Assembly: GCA_965205535.1 (NCBI GenBank)
Contig: CBDBHH010000005.1
Coordinates: 620,001-684,000 of the forward strand
Source: UBA8079 sp965205535
Lineage (GTDB): Bacteria > Pseudomonadota > Alphaproteobacteria > UBA6615
Direction: 5' to 3'
Length of the DNA stretch: 64,000 nucleotides
The position numbers were made by a program, and so were the translations under genes. Shown one piece after another: positions 9,060-17,642 of the stretch (its first letter is position 1; each line of letters starts with the position of its first letter). The notes below the pieces were generated by a model, which did no database searches, was not told the DNA's origin, and saw nothing but the letters and a program-made list of their open reading frames with translations.

Positions 9060-10188
9060 GTCGCAACCTCCGTCCAATTGCTTCGAACAATTCGCCCGAG
9101 CGCAAAGATTTGTAGACCCCGACAATCCCGTTGGGCATGACCAGGGTCACGAGAATGAACAGCGCACCCAGGAAGAACAGCCAGACCTCCGGCGCCGCAG
9201 CCGTGAAATAGGTCCTCGCGCCATTGACCGCGAACGCGCCGATGATGGCGCCAAACAGGGTCCCGCGACCGCCCACGGCCACCCAGATCGCCATCTCGAT
9301 GGACTTGGCCGGGGCGAACTCGCCCGGGTTGATGATTCCCACCTGGGGCACGTAGAGCGCGCCCGCGAGACCGGCAAGCATGGCCGACAACGTAAAGACG
9401 AACAGCTTTGCGTTCGTGACCGAGTAGCCCAGAAAACGCACCCGGCTTTCGGCATCGCGCACCGCAATGAGCAGACGACCGAGCTTCGAACTCACCACGG
9501 CCCGGCAGATCAGGTAGACAAGTAACAGGGACACCGCCGTGGCGATGTAGAGCCCGACCTTGGTCGCATCCTTCGACAGTTCGAAACCAAGGATGTCCTT
9601 GAAATCCGTCAGGCCATTGTTGCCGCCGAACCCCATCTCGTTGCGAAAGAAGGCGAGCATGAAGGCGAAGACCATCGCCTGGCTGATGATGGAGAAATAC
9701 ACGCCCGTGATCCGCGAACGGAAGGCGAGCCAGCCGAAGACGAAGGCCAGGGCACCCGGCACCACCAGCACCATCAGGGCGGCGAACCAAAACTGGTCGA
9801 AACCGAACCAGTACCAGGGAACGGAATCCCAGTTGAGAAACACCATGAAATCCGGCAGGTCCGGGTTGCCATATACGCCGCGGTCCCCGATCTGGCGCAT
9901 CATGTACATGCCCATGGCGTAGCCGCCGAGACCGAAGAAGGCACCATGACCGAGGCTCAGGATACCGGCATAGCCCCAGATCAGGTCGAGGGAGAGCGCC
10001 AGGATGGCGAAGGCCAGATACTTGCCCAGGGTCGTCACCCAGAATGTCGAAAGGTGAAAGAAGGAACCTTCGGGCACCGCCAGATTGAGGAACGGCACCA
10101 CGAATATCGCAATGAAGCCCAAGGTCAGGATGGTCGACCAGCCGCGTTTGCTTTCCATGGCCAGAAGCCGTGATGAGATCGGTCCCAT
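9046..10188 (-). CDS. urtC: Urea ABC transporter permease UrtC
   Basis: UrtC (380 aa) is a LivM-type inner-membrane permease. Hydrophobic helices run through the protein, with the conserved LSLGHGAFFGLGGYAMGMYMM segment near residue 75 and the long central loop GFGGNNGLTDF typical of UrtC. The start is supported by GGAGG eight bases before ATG at 10188. It lies 15 bases downstream of urtB, with which it forms the translocation pore. Confidence 0.97.
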   Translation of the reverse strand: MGPISSRLLAMESKRGWSTILTLGFIAIFVVPFLNLAVPEGSFFHLSTFWVTTLGKYLAFAILALSLDLIWGYAGILSLGHGAFFGLGGYAMGMYMMRQIGDRGVYGNPDLPDFMVFLNWDSVPWYWFGFDQFWFAALMVLVVPGALAFVFGWLAFRSRITGVYFSIISQAMVFAFMLAFFRNEMGFGGNNGLTDFKDILGFELSKDATKVGLYIATAVSLLLVYLICRAVVSSKLGRLLIAVRDAESRVRFLGYSVTNAKLFVFTLSAMLAGLAGALYVPQVGIINPGEFAPAKSIEMAIWVAVGGRGTLFGAIIGAFAVNGARTYFTAAAPEVWLFFLGALFILVTLVMPNGIVGVYKSLRSGELFEAIGRRLRRADA

Positions 10189-10203
10189 GATCCGTTCCTC
10201 CGT

Positions 10204-11901
10204 TCAGGATTCGGCCGCACGCCCCTTGAGGGCGAACAGTCCGCGCGGGCGTTTCTGGATAAACAGGATGATGATCACGAGCACGACCACCTTGCCGAGG
10301 ATCGCGCCGGAGACCGGCTCGAGGAACTTGTTCACGATGCCGAGGCTGAAGGCACCGACAACCGTGCCCCAGATGCTTCCCACGCCGCCGAAGACAACCA
10401 CCATGAAGCTGTCGACGATGAAGTTCTGGCCCAGATTGGGGCTGACATTGGAGATCTGGCTCAACGCGACGCCGGCCACACCGGCAATCCCCGAACCCAG
10501 GGCAAAAGTCATCGCGTCGACCTGCCCGGTCCGGATACCCATCGCAGACGCCATGCTCCGGTTCTGGGTCACGGCCCGCATCTGCAACCCGAAACGGCTG
10601 TAGCGAATGAAGGCGGCCAGCGCCGCCACCACCATGATGCAGAATATGATGATGTAGATGCGGTTGACGGTTACGGACACGCCGCCGCCGAACGAGACCG
10701 CGCCCGAGATCCAGTCGGGATTGGCCACCTCGCGGTTATTCGCGCCGAACAACGTGCGCACGAGCTGCTGCAGAATCAGGCTGACACCCCATGTGGCAAG
10801 CAACGTCTCGAGCGGCCGACCGTAGAGAAACCGGATACAACCGCGTTCGATCAGGATCCCGAAGGCCGCGGCGACAAGGAAGGCCGCAGGAATAGACACA
10901 AGCACATACATCCCGAAGAGCTCGGGCGGAATCGTAGAACGGAAAATCTCCTGGACGATGAAGGTCGTATAGGCCCCGAGCATGATCATTTCGCCATGGG
11001 CCATGTTTATGACGCCCATGACACCGAAGGTGATCGCCAGGCCGATCGCCGCCAGCAGCAGGACCGAGCCAAGGCTGACACCGAAGATCAGGTTCTCGGC
11101 GAGGCCGAACAGGGCGAGACGGTCATCGATATCGTCCACCGCTTCGCGCAACGCCTCGCGCACCTCGGCGTCAGGTTCGACGAATTTGTCGTCGACCTCG
11201 AGCAGGCGCTGTTCGAGCGCCGACTTGATATCCGGGTCGCTTCGATCGGCAAGGGTGGCCACTGCGGCGAGGCGCAAGGCGCGATCATCCGAGGCGAGCT
11301 CAAGGACGGCGATGCCCGTCTCGAGCGTCTCGCGGTTCCTGGAGACCGTCTCGCGGTCGCGCGCGCGTTTCAGCTGGGCCAGCGCGTTGTCGGTCGGGCT
11401 CGCCATGACATTGCGCGCCGCCTCGAGCCGCACGCCGGCGTCCGGGCTGAACAGGGCGAGCTGTCCCAGCACCCCCCGGATCTGGCCGCGCAGTTTGTTG
11501 TTGGCGACGATCTTCTTGATGTCGCGGCTGCCGGCTGTCCCGGCGGCCTCCCCGGTCAAGGGGCTGGTCAGGCGATAACCTTCGCCGTCGCGATCACCGA
11601 TAATGACGACCTTGTCTACCTTGCGGCGATAAAGCCGTCCGTCGGCGAACGCCTGCAGAATGACGATGGCGCGCTCATCACCCAGCGCGCCCAGGGCGTC
11701 GACAGCGGCAGCCTTCTGGGAAAACTTGCGTGCGTCCAGCGCCTGGACCGCATCGGCAAAAGGCGTGGCGTTCGCGGGTGTTGATTGTGCATTCGCCGGC
11801 AATGCCGCCGCGATGGTGAGCGCCAGAAACAGCAACGCACTGCCAAGCAAGGCAATAAAGCCGCGTGGGCGCGTTGCGCCCATTGAATGGCCGGTAGCCA
11901 T
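10204..11901 (-). CDS. urtB: Urea ABC transporter permease UrtB with N-terminal helical-repeat domain
   Basis: UrtB (565 aa) is the LivH-type permease of the urea importer. A signal-like segment (to about residue 40) is followed by about 220 residues of periplasmic Ala/Leu/Arg-rich helical repeats resembling HEAT units. The multi-helix membrane domain begins around residue 265, with INMAHGEMIMLGAYTTF near 300 as the LivH-family signature. The long N-terminal extension is a known feature of proteobacterial UrtB and separates it from LivH. A 101-base gap holding a strong hairpin separates it from urtA. Confidence 0.96.
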   Translation of the reverse strand: MATGHSMGATRPRGFIALLGSALLFLALTIAAALPANAQSTPANATPFADAVQALDARKFSQKAAAVDALGALGDERAIVILQAFADGRLYRRKVDKVVIIGDRDGEGYRLTSPLTGEAAGTAGSRDIKKIVANNKLRGQIRGVLGQLALFSPDAGVRLEAARNVMASPTDNALAQLKRARDRETVSRNRETLETGIAVLELASDDRALRLAAVATLADRSDPDIKSALEQRLLEVDDKFVEPDAEVREALREAVDDIDDRLALFGLAENLIFGVSLGSVLLLAAIGLAITFGVMGVINMAHGEMIMLGAYTTFIVQEIFRSTIPPELFGMYVLVSIPAAFLVAAAFGILIERGCIRFLYGRPLETLLATWGVSLILQQLVRTLFGANNREVANPDWISGAVSFGGGVSVTVNRIYIIIFCIMVVAALAAFIRYSRFGLQMRAVTQNRSMASAMGIRTGQVDAMTFALGSGIAGVAGVALSQISNVSPNLGQNFIVDSFMVVVFGGVGSIWGTVVGAFSLGIVNKFLEPVSGAILGKVVVLVIIILFIQKRPRGLFALKGRAAES

Positions 11902-11957
11902 ATGAAGTCGTCCCGGTTTTGCGTGTTGAATTATTATTTATTGTTTGGGACCGACGC

Positions 11958-11987
11958 CGGCCGCCCCGAAAACACTGGGGGCGGCCG
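11958..11987 (-). terminator. Hairpin in the urtA-urtB intergenic region
   Basis: A perfect 10-bp inverted repeat, CGGCCGCCCC at 11958-11967 and GGGGCGGCCG at 11978-11987, encloses a 10-base loop 15 bases after the urtA stop. In the direction of transcription it is followed by AT-rich sequence (AAACAATAAATAATAATT), not a true T-run. It is more likely a partial terminator or mRNA-stabilising stem that leaves more urtA message than urtB-E message, as is common for binding-protein genes. Confidence 0.7.
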
Positions 11988-12002
11988 ATATCGGGTACGC
12001 AC

Positions 12003-13286
12003 TTAGTTCGTCAGATGTTTCGGCTTCTCGCAGTTGCCGCAGACCCAGGGGTAGGTCCAGTCGGCAGTGAGCTTGGCGCTTTCGGGAATGAAGTCGCTCC
12101 AGGCGTCGCCCACGACCACGCCGTCGGTCTCCCAGACGGTGGCGAACTGGCCATCGTCCTGGATTTCACCGATCAGGACCGGCTTCGACAGATGATGGTT
12201 CGTGTTCATCACGGCGACGCCGCCGGTCAGGTTCGGGACTTCCTGGCCATACATGGCCTGGCGAACCGCATCGACGTTCGTGGAACCCGCCTGCTCGACC
12301 GCCTGGGCCCACATGTTGAAGCCGATGTAGTGGGCCTCCATCGGGTCATTGAAGACACGCTCATCGCTGCCGATGAAATTGTGCCACTTCGTGATCAGCG
12401 CATCATTCTCCGGCGCATCGACGCTCATGAAGTAGTTCCACGCGGCGAGATGCCCGACGAGCGGCCCGGTGTCGATACCGGCAAGCTCTTCCTCACCGAC
12501 CGAGAACGCGACGACGGGAATGTCTTCGGCCTTGATGCCCTGGTTGGCGAGTTCCTTGTAGAACGGCACATTCGCGTCACCATTGATCGTCGAGACCACG
12601 GCCGTCTTCTTGCCCGCCGCGGCGAACTTCTTGATGTCCGACACGATGGTCTGCCAATCGGAATGACCGAAGGGCGTGTAGTTGATCATGATGTCCTCGG
12701 CCGGAACGCCCTTACCCTTGAGAAACGATTCAAGGATCTTGTTGGTCGTGCGGGGATACACATAGTCCGTACCCGCGAGGACCCAACGCTTGGCCTCGCC
12801 ACCATCTTCGCTCATCAGATATTCGACGGCGGGGATGGCCTGCTGGTTCGGTGCGGCACCCGTGTAGAAGATGTTCCGGGAGGATTCTTCACCCTCATAC
12901 TGAACCGGATAGAAGAGCATGCCGTTCAGCTCTTCGAAGACCGGCAGCACCGACTTGCGCGACACCGAGGTCCAGTTGCCGAACACGACATCGACCTTGT
13001 GCTGCTCGATCAGCTCACGTGCCTTCTCGGCGAACAGCGGCCAGTCGGACGCCGGGTCGACGACAACCGGCTCGATCTGCTTGCCAAGCAGTCCGCCCTT
13101 CTTGTTCTGCTCGTCGATCAGGAACAGCATGACGTCCTTCAGCGCGGTTTCGCTGATGGCCATGGTTCCGGACAGGGAATGAAGGATCCCCACTTTGATG
13201 GTGTCGGCCGCCTGTGCCGACGCGCTCATCGCGAGCGATCCTGCGAGCACACTCGCCGCTGCGATGGTTTTCAGGCTTTTGAACAT
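12003..13286 (-). CDS. urtA: Urea ABC transporter substrate-binding protein UrtA
   Basis: UrtA (427 aa) is the periplasmic urea receptor that feeds UrtBCDE. From ATG at 13286 it has a classical signal peptide, MFKSLKTIAAAS through SAQA, with cleavage before ADTIKVGIL. GILHSLSGTMAISE near residue 35, FYPVQYEGEESS near 130 and TDYVYPRTTN near 170 are characteristic of UrtA/AmiC-type binding proteins. A long upstream in-frame extension to 13463 is rejected because GGAGG/GGAG sits just before 13286. It is the first gene of the urea operon, and a sigma-54 promoter lies about 45 bases upstream. Confidence 0.97.
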   Translation of the reverse strand: MFKSLKTIAAASVLAGSLAMSASAQAADTIKVGILHSLSGTMAISETALKDVMLFLIDEQNKKGGLLGKQIEPVVVDPASDWPLFAEKARELIEQHKVDVVFGNWTSVSRKSVLPVFEELNGMLFYPVQYEGEESSRNIFYTGAAPNQQAIPAVEYLMSEDGGEAKRWVLAGTDYVYPRTTNKILESFLKGKGVPAEDIMINYTPFGHSDWQTIVSDIKKFAAAGKKTAVVSTINGDANVPFYKELANQGIKAEDIPVVAFSVGEEELAGIDTGPLVGHLAAWNYFMSVDAPENDALITKWHNFIGSDERVFNDPMEAHYIGFNMWAQAVEQAGSTNVDAVRQAMYGQEVPNLTGGVAVMNTNHHLSKPVLIGEIQDDGQFATVWETDGVVVGDAWSDFIPESAKLTADWTYPWVCGNCEKPKHLTN

Positions 13287-13329
13287 TCTCCGCCTCCGGG
13301 CTTTATAGTTTTTGCGATGCAACATAATT

Positions 13330-13345
13330 AGCAAGGCGCGTGCCA
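13330..13345 (-). promoter_or_regulatory. Sigma-54 (RpoN) -24/-12 promoter of the urt-ure operon
   Basis: Read on the minus strand the site is TGGCAC-GCGCC-TTGCT, which matches the RpoN consensus TGGCAC-N5-TTGCW at every conserved position. Initiation about 12 bases downstream would give a leader of roughly 30 bases before the urtA ATG at 13286. RpoN promoters need an enhancer-binding protein, NtrC for nitrogen-scavenging operons, so induction under nitrogen limitation is inferred. No convincing NtrC site was found upstream. Confidence 0.82.
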
Positions 13346-13478
13346 GACGGACCGGAACTCTTATGTATTTGTTTTTACTCGTATAATACGAACGTATATT
13401 CCTGGTGATGTCATTTTGGGCGACTAAGTTGCCTGTTTTTTCACCAGTGAATATTGGATGCACATATTTTAGTCATAT

Positions 13479-13491
13479 GGTGTCAGACACC
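13479..13491. promoter_or_regulatory. Palindrome upstream of urtA and the GFA gene
   Basis: GGTGTC-A-GACACC is a perfect 13-base palindrome about 140 bases upstream of the sigma-54 site and about 75 bases before the divergent GFA-family gene. The position would suit an enhancer or an operator, but the sequence is not an NtrC consensus site. A second near-palindrome, ATACG-AA-CGTAT, lies at 13386-13397. Either could be chance. Confidence 0.3.
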
Positions 13492-13566
13492 TCACCGCAT
13501 CGTGCCGCTGGTTGCCCAAGGCCGGAATTCCGGGCACGCTTCCGCCTCCAACCGGAGCAGAGATCC

Positions 13567-13998
13567 ATGCAGAAACTGACGGGACGCTGTCATTGCGGAA
13601 ATGTCGGTATTGTCTTCGAGACGGACCTGTCGCCCGCCGACATGGTCCCGCGCGCATGCCAATGTTCATTCTGCCGCATGCATTCGACGGCCGCCGTGTC
13701 CGACCCGGACGGTCGCCTCACGTTCACCGCGAGCGATCCCGAACAGCTCAACCGATACACCTTCGGTCTCGGCAGCACGGAATTCCTGATTTGCCGGACC
13801 TGCGGCGCCTATGTGGGTGCGTTCATGCCGGACGGGGAAGCTGCGTTCGCGAATGTGATGGCCGGCGTGCTCGACGCGCGTGACGAGATTTCGAGCCCGA
13901 CGGTTCCTGTCCACAGATCGCAAGAAAACTTCGAAGAGCGCCAGACGCGACGCCGCGCCATGTGGACCCCGGCGACTCTCGTTCAGGACCCGCGATAG
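13567..13998 (+). CDS. GFA (glutathione-dependent formaldehyde-activating)/CENP-V family zinc protein
   Basis: The product (143 aa) has the Cys layout of the GFA fold: CHCG near residue 8, CQCSFC near 34 and CRTCG near 68, which bind structural and functional zinc. Family members include formaldehyde-glutathione adduct enzymes, but most are of unknown substrate. ATG at 13567 follows GGAG at a good distance. The in-frame upstream extension to 13405 crosses the urtA promoter region and lacks family similarity. The 3' end overlaps the convergent GntR gene by 16 bases. Confidence 0.85.
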   Translation: MQKLTGRCHCGNVGIVFETDLSPADMVPRACQCSFCRMHSTAAVSDPDGRLTFTASDPEQLNRYTFGLGSTEFLICRTCGAYVGAFMPDGEAAFANVMAGVLDARDEISSPTVPVHRSQENFEERQTRRRAMWTPATLVQDPR

Positions 13999-14738
13999 CG
14001 TAGCCGGTTGGAAAACCGGTAGCGGTCGGCACGGTTGATCGCGACCGTGTACTCGAAAGGCTGACCATCGCGACCGATATACCAGCGGTGCACCTCGAGC
14101 CCGGGCGCACCGGGCTCGGTCCCGAGCCGCCGCGCGAGCGCCGCGTCGATTGAAACCGCGCCGATTTCCTGGCGAAGCTCCGTGATTTGCTCGCCATAAC
14201 GCTCCTCGATCAGATGACCGATCGCACCGCGATAAACACCAACGTCGTCGCGAATGCCCGCGTAATTTTCCGTGACATATATCTCGGTCCAGGCGACGGG
14301 CATCTGGCGGGTATCGATCTCGCTGATCCGCAGCGCATCGAAGCGGATGAACTCCTGACCCACGGTACAGCCGATGCGTTCGGCCAATGCTGCGTCGGCC
14401 GCAACAGTCGACGACGTCACCTCAACCAGATGGTTCGATCCGGCGTATTGCAGCAGGTCCTCGGCATTGTCGAGCGACTGCAGGAATTGGCGCGACGGCG
14501 CGGGCGCAGTGACGATCGTCCCCTTGCCCTGGCGGCTCGCGACGATCCCCAGGGAATGAAGTTGCCGCAGTGCCTCGCGGACCGTGTGCCGGCTGACCGC
14601 AAAGCGTTGGGCAAGCGCGCTTTCGGTCGGCAGATATTCGCCCACGGCGTAGTCGCCGCCGCCGATCTCTTCGGCCAACCGCTGTGCCAGCTGCTGGTAG
14701 CGCGGCTGCGAACGCGGCAGAACCAGGCTTTCGGTCAT
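13983..14738 (-). CDS. GntR-family transcriptional regulator with UTRA domain (HutC type)
   Basis: The 251-aa product has an N-terminal winged helix-turn-helix (about residues 10-75, with LPTESALAQRFAVSRHTVREAL) and a C-terminal UTRA effector domain (about 95-240). HutC-type regulators usually repress catabolic genes and are released by a pathway metabolite. It is the distal gene of a minus-strand operon, overlapping the CoA-transferase stop as ATGA. It probably controls that operon and the divergent TRAP genes through the palindromic region at 18518-18541. Confidence 0.9.
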   Translation of the reverse strand: MTESLVLPRSQPRYQQLAQRLAEEIGGGDYAVGEYLPTESALAQRFAVSRHTVREALRQLHSLGIVASRQGKGTIVTAPAPSRQFLQSLDNAEDLLQYAGSNHLVEVTSSTVAADAALAERIGCTVGQEFIRFDALRISEIDTRQMPVAWTEIYVTENYAGIRDDVGVYRGAIGHLIEERYGEQITELRQEIGAVSIDAALARRLGTEPGAPGLEVHRWYIGRDGQPFEYTVAINRADRYRFSNRLRYRGS

Positions 14739-15934
14739 ATGATCCCCTTATCGCGCAGGGCCGCGATCCGCTCCGCGTCGTAACCAACCTCGCGGAGAAT
14801 CTCATCCGTCTCGCCGCCAAGCTCGGGGGCGGGCCGCGTGGGCGGCGCATCGCCAGACATCCGAACCGGCGGCGCCAGGGCCCGGAACGGCGCACCGGAC
14901 TGATGGGCCAATTCCATAATTCCCTCACGTTCGGCCACAAACGGATTGTCGAGCGCGCCGCCAACATCGTGCAGCGGCGCTGCGGGAACCGTGCCAGCGA
15001 ACAACGTCATCCATTCCGACGTCGTTCGCGCGGACAGCGCATCATCCAGAACTTCGGTCAACACGTCGCGATTCTTCAGGCGATCGGGGAACTTAAGGAA
15101 ACGCGGGTCGTCAGCCAGCTCCGGACGTCCAAGCTTCGCGCAGAGGGCGGGCCAGAACTTCTCCTTGTTGCACATCAGGTAGATCCAGCCATCGCCGGTC
15201 CTGTAGAGCTGGCAGGGTGCAAGCGAAGGATGCGCCGAGCGGGCAACCCGGGACTGGTTGTCCCCCGCGCCCAGATACCATGTCGCCAGATAGTTGAGGT
15301 TATAGAGCGCGGTGTCGAACAGGGTGACGTCCACGTCCCGGCCAACACCTGTTTCGCGGGCCTGCATCACCGCCGAGACAATGCCGAGCGCCATGTAGGA
15401 GCCGGCCATGAAATCCACGATCGAGAGGCCCATGCGCGCGGGCGGCCCGTCGGGTTCACCGGTCACCGAGAAGTATCCTGTCTCAGCCTGCATCAGATAA
15501 TCGTAGCCCGGCCACTTGGCGCGCGAGCCCTCACGGCCGTAGCCGGTGAGATGGGCGCAGACAATCGACGGCTTGATCGATCCCAGGGCGGCGTAGGTCA
15601 ACCCCAATTTCTCGTGCACGTCGCCTCGATTGTTGCCACATACCGCGTCGGCCGAGCGCACGAGGTCAAGAAATACCGCGCGACCTTCATCCGATCTCAG
15701 ATCGAGGGTGATCGAGCGCTTGTTTCGGTTGATCCCCTGGAAGAACAGGCTCGCGGCACTACCCTCCGCACCGTCAATAAAATGCGGGCCCACACTGCGC
15801 GACACGTCGCCGCCGCCCACGGTCGATTCCACCTTGATGACATCGGCGCCCAGATCAGCCAGATGCTGGGTCCCGAACGGTCCCGCACCATATTGCTCTA
15901 CGGCGACAACGCGCAGTCCGGTCAATGGCAACAT
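14735..15934 (-). CDS. CaiB/BaiF (class III) CoA-transferase
   Basis: The protein (399 aa) belongs to the interlocked-dimer CoA-transferases that move CoA between carboxylic acids through a catalytic aspartate, here probably Asp174 in SIVDFMAG. LADLGADVIKVE near residue 25 and NRNKRSITLDL near 70 are family motifs. It is operonic with an acyl-CoA dehydrogenase, a MaoC hydratase and a CitE-type lyase. That grouping recalls itaconate degradation (itaconate CoA-transferase, itaconyl-CoA hydratase, citramalyl-CoA lyase), so a succinyl-CoA:dicarboxylate transferase is plausible but unproven. Confidence 0.88.
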   Translation of the reverse strand: MLPLTGLRVVAVEQYGAGPFGTQHLADLGADVIKVESTVGGGDVSRSVGPHFIDGAEGSAASLFFQGINRNKRSITLDLRSDEGRAVFLDLVRSADAVCGNNRGDVHEKLGLTYAALGSIKPSIVCAHLTGYGREGSRAKWPGYDYLMQAETGYFSVTGEPDGPPARMGLSIVDFMAGSYMALGIVSAVMQARETGVGRDVDVTLFDTALYNLNYLATWYLGAGDNQSRVARSAHPSLAPCQLYRTGDGWIYLMCNKEKFWPALCAKLGRPELADDPRFLKFPDRLKNRDVLTEVLDDALSARTTSEWMTLFAGTVPAAPLHDVGGALDNPFVAEREGIMELAHQSGAPFRALAPPVRMSGDAPPTRPAPELGGETDEILREVGYDAERIAALRDKGII

Positions 15935-15942
15935 GGGGGCAC

Positions 15943-17106
15943 CTACACCGGATTCCGCGCAACCAGTTGGCGCGCGATGATAATGCGTTGCATCTCGTTG
16001 GTCCCCTCGCCGATCGCCAGCAACGGCGCATCGCGATACAGGCGCTCCACATTGAACTCCTTGGAATAGCCGTAGCCGCCATGCACGCGCATGGACTCCA
16101 GCGAGTTTTCGATTGCCGCCTCGGTGGCGAACAACTTGGCCATGCCCGCTTCCATGTCGCTACGCTTGCCGCTGTCATAGGTGGCAGCTGCCTGATAGGT
16201 CAGCAGCCGAGCGGCCTCGGCGCGGGTCGCCATATCCGCCAGCTTGATCTGGATCGCCTGATGTTCAGCGATCGGCTTGCCGAACGTCTTGCGCACTTGC
16301 GCATAGGATAGCGCCTCATCGAGCGCGGCCTGAGCCACGCCGACGCCGCGCGCGGCAACGTTGATCCGGCCCAGCTCAAGACCACCCATGATCTGCCGGA
16401 AGCCTTCGCCTTCAGTCTCCCCGATCAGGTTCTCCGCGGGCACCTCGCATTCATCGAACACCGGCTCCCCGGTATCGATCCCGCGATAGCCGAGCTTCTT
16501 CAGCTTCTTCGGCTGCGGATAACCCGGCGTGTCCTTCTCCACCAGAAACAGGCTGATGCCCTTGTGGCGCGGCTCGGCGTCCGGGTCGGTCTTGGCCAAA
16601 ACCGCGATCACATCTCCCTGATGAGAGTTGGTGGCCCACATCTTCCGGCCGTTGATCACATAGGCGCTGTTGCCCTGCTTGACCGCGCGCGTCGTGATCG
16701 CTTGCAAATCCGTACCCGTGTCCGGCTCGGTCAGGGAAATCCCGCCGCGCATCTCGCCGGATGCAAATTTCGGCAGCCATTTCTGGCGCTGCTCCTCTGT
16801 CCCGAATCGCCGTACGGCCTCGGCCATGATCAGGTGCGAACTGAACACCCCGGTCAGCGACATCCAGGTGCGCGCCACCGCCTCGGTAATCCGCGCATAG
16901 GTCGTGCAGGACAGGCCGAGCCCGCCATACTCTTCCGGGATGGTAACGCCGAACAGGCCGAGCTCCGCCATCCCGTCGACCATGTCAGTGGGATAAACAT
17001 CCGGATCCTCGAAATCCCGGACCTTGCCGCGCACATCGCGTTCGAGGAACCGCTCGATCGAATCCAGGATCATCCGGTCCTGTTCGGAAATGTCTGCCAT
17101 GGTCAT
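15943..17106 (-). CDS. Acyl-CoA dehydrogenase
   Basis: This is a 387-aa flavin enzyme introducing a C2-C3 double bond into an acyl-CoA, passing electrons to ETF. ISLTEPDTGTDLQAITTRA near residue 125 is the FAD-contact signature. HGGYGYSKEFNVERLYRD near 340 and the putative catalytic Glu367 in IGEGTNE complete the fold. ATG at 17100 is an alternative start. Between a CoA-transferase and a MaoC hydratase, it may oxidise a branched dicarboxylyl-CoA such as methylsuccinyl-CoA. That is inference from context. Confidence 0.92.
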   Translation of the reverse strand: MTMADISEQDRMILDSIERFLERDVRGKVRDFEDPDVYPTDMVDGMAELGLFGVTIPEEYGGLGLSCTTYARITEAVARTWMSLTGVFSSHLIMAEAVRRFGTEEQRQKWLPKFASGEMRGGISLTEPDTGTDLQAITTRAVKQGNSAYVINGRKMWATNSHQGDVIAVLAKTDPDAEPRHKGISLFLVEKDTPGYPQPKKLKKLGYRGIDTGEPVFDECEVPAENLIGETEGEGFRQIMGGLELGRINVAARGVGVAQAALDEALSYAQVRKTFGKPIAEHQAIQIKLADMATRAEAARLLTYQAAATYDSGKRSDMEAGMAKLFATEAAIENSLESMRVHGGYGYSKEFNVERLYRDAPLLAIGEGTNEMQRIIIARQLVARNPV

Positions 17107-17113
17107 ATGCGGC

Positions 17114-17632
17114 TCAATAGTTCGCTTTATCGTCGACCGTGTGTCCCTGTTTGGGGATCAGGAAGGAGCGGATGTAACTCAGGAACTCCGTTCCATCGTC
17201 CTTGATGCCGCGGGTGCGGATGGTCACGATTCCGGCGCCGGGACGCGACTTGGACTCGCGTTTCTCGAGAACCTCGCTCTCGGCATAAATCGTGTCGCCG
17301 GCAAACACGGGCGCGGTCAGATTGATTTCCTTCCAGCCGAGATTCGCGATCGTCTTCTGGCTTGTGTCACTGACGCTCATGCCTCCGACGATGGCCAACG
17401 TGAGTGTCGAATTCATCAACGGTTTCTTGAATTCACTCTGGGCGGCATAGGCCGCATCAAAATGCAGCGGATGGGTATTCATTGTGAGTAAGGTGAACCA
17501 GGTATTGTCGGTCTCGCTGAGCGTGCGACCCGGGCGATGCTCATAGATCGCACCGATCTCGAAATCCTCATAACAACGCCCAATATCCTCGCGGTACCGG
17601 TTTGGCCCGACTTCCTTTTGTCCGTAGACCAT
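17114..17632 (-). CDS. MaoC-family (hot-dog fold) acyl-CoA hydratase
   Basis: The 172-aa hot-dog protein probably hydrates an enoyl-CoA. In the position of the usual G-D-x-N-P-x-H hydratase signature it has MNTHPLHFD (residues 51-59), keeping Pro-Leu-His but replacing Gly-Asp and Asn. Asp42, shortly before, may matter instead. Such variants occur in hydratases acting on branched dicarboxylyl-CoAs. The start is supported by GGGAG before ATG at 17632. The downstream lyase in the pathway would be the adjacent CitE-type gene. Confidence 0.86.
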   Translation of the reverse strand: MVYGQKEVGPNRYREDIGRCYEDFEIGAIYEHRPGRTLSETDNTWFTLLTMNTHPLHFDAAYAAQSEFKKPLMNSTLTLAIVGGMSVSDTSQKTIANLGWKEINLTAPVFAGDTIYAESEVLEKRESKSRPGAGIVTIRTRGIKDDGTEFLSYIRSFLIPKQGHTVDDKANY

Positions 17633-17642
17633 ATTCTTCTCC

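Noticed and set aside
11919..13331. 470-codon plus-strand open frame opposite urtA
   Set aside because: Antisense to urtA, no ribosome-binding site and biased composition expected from a complementary frame.
13437..13483. Possible NtrC binding sites upstream of the sigma-54 promoter
   Set aside because: CACC and TGG/GGTG half-sites are present but the spacing does not match the NtrC consensus, so no site is claimed.
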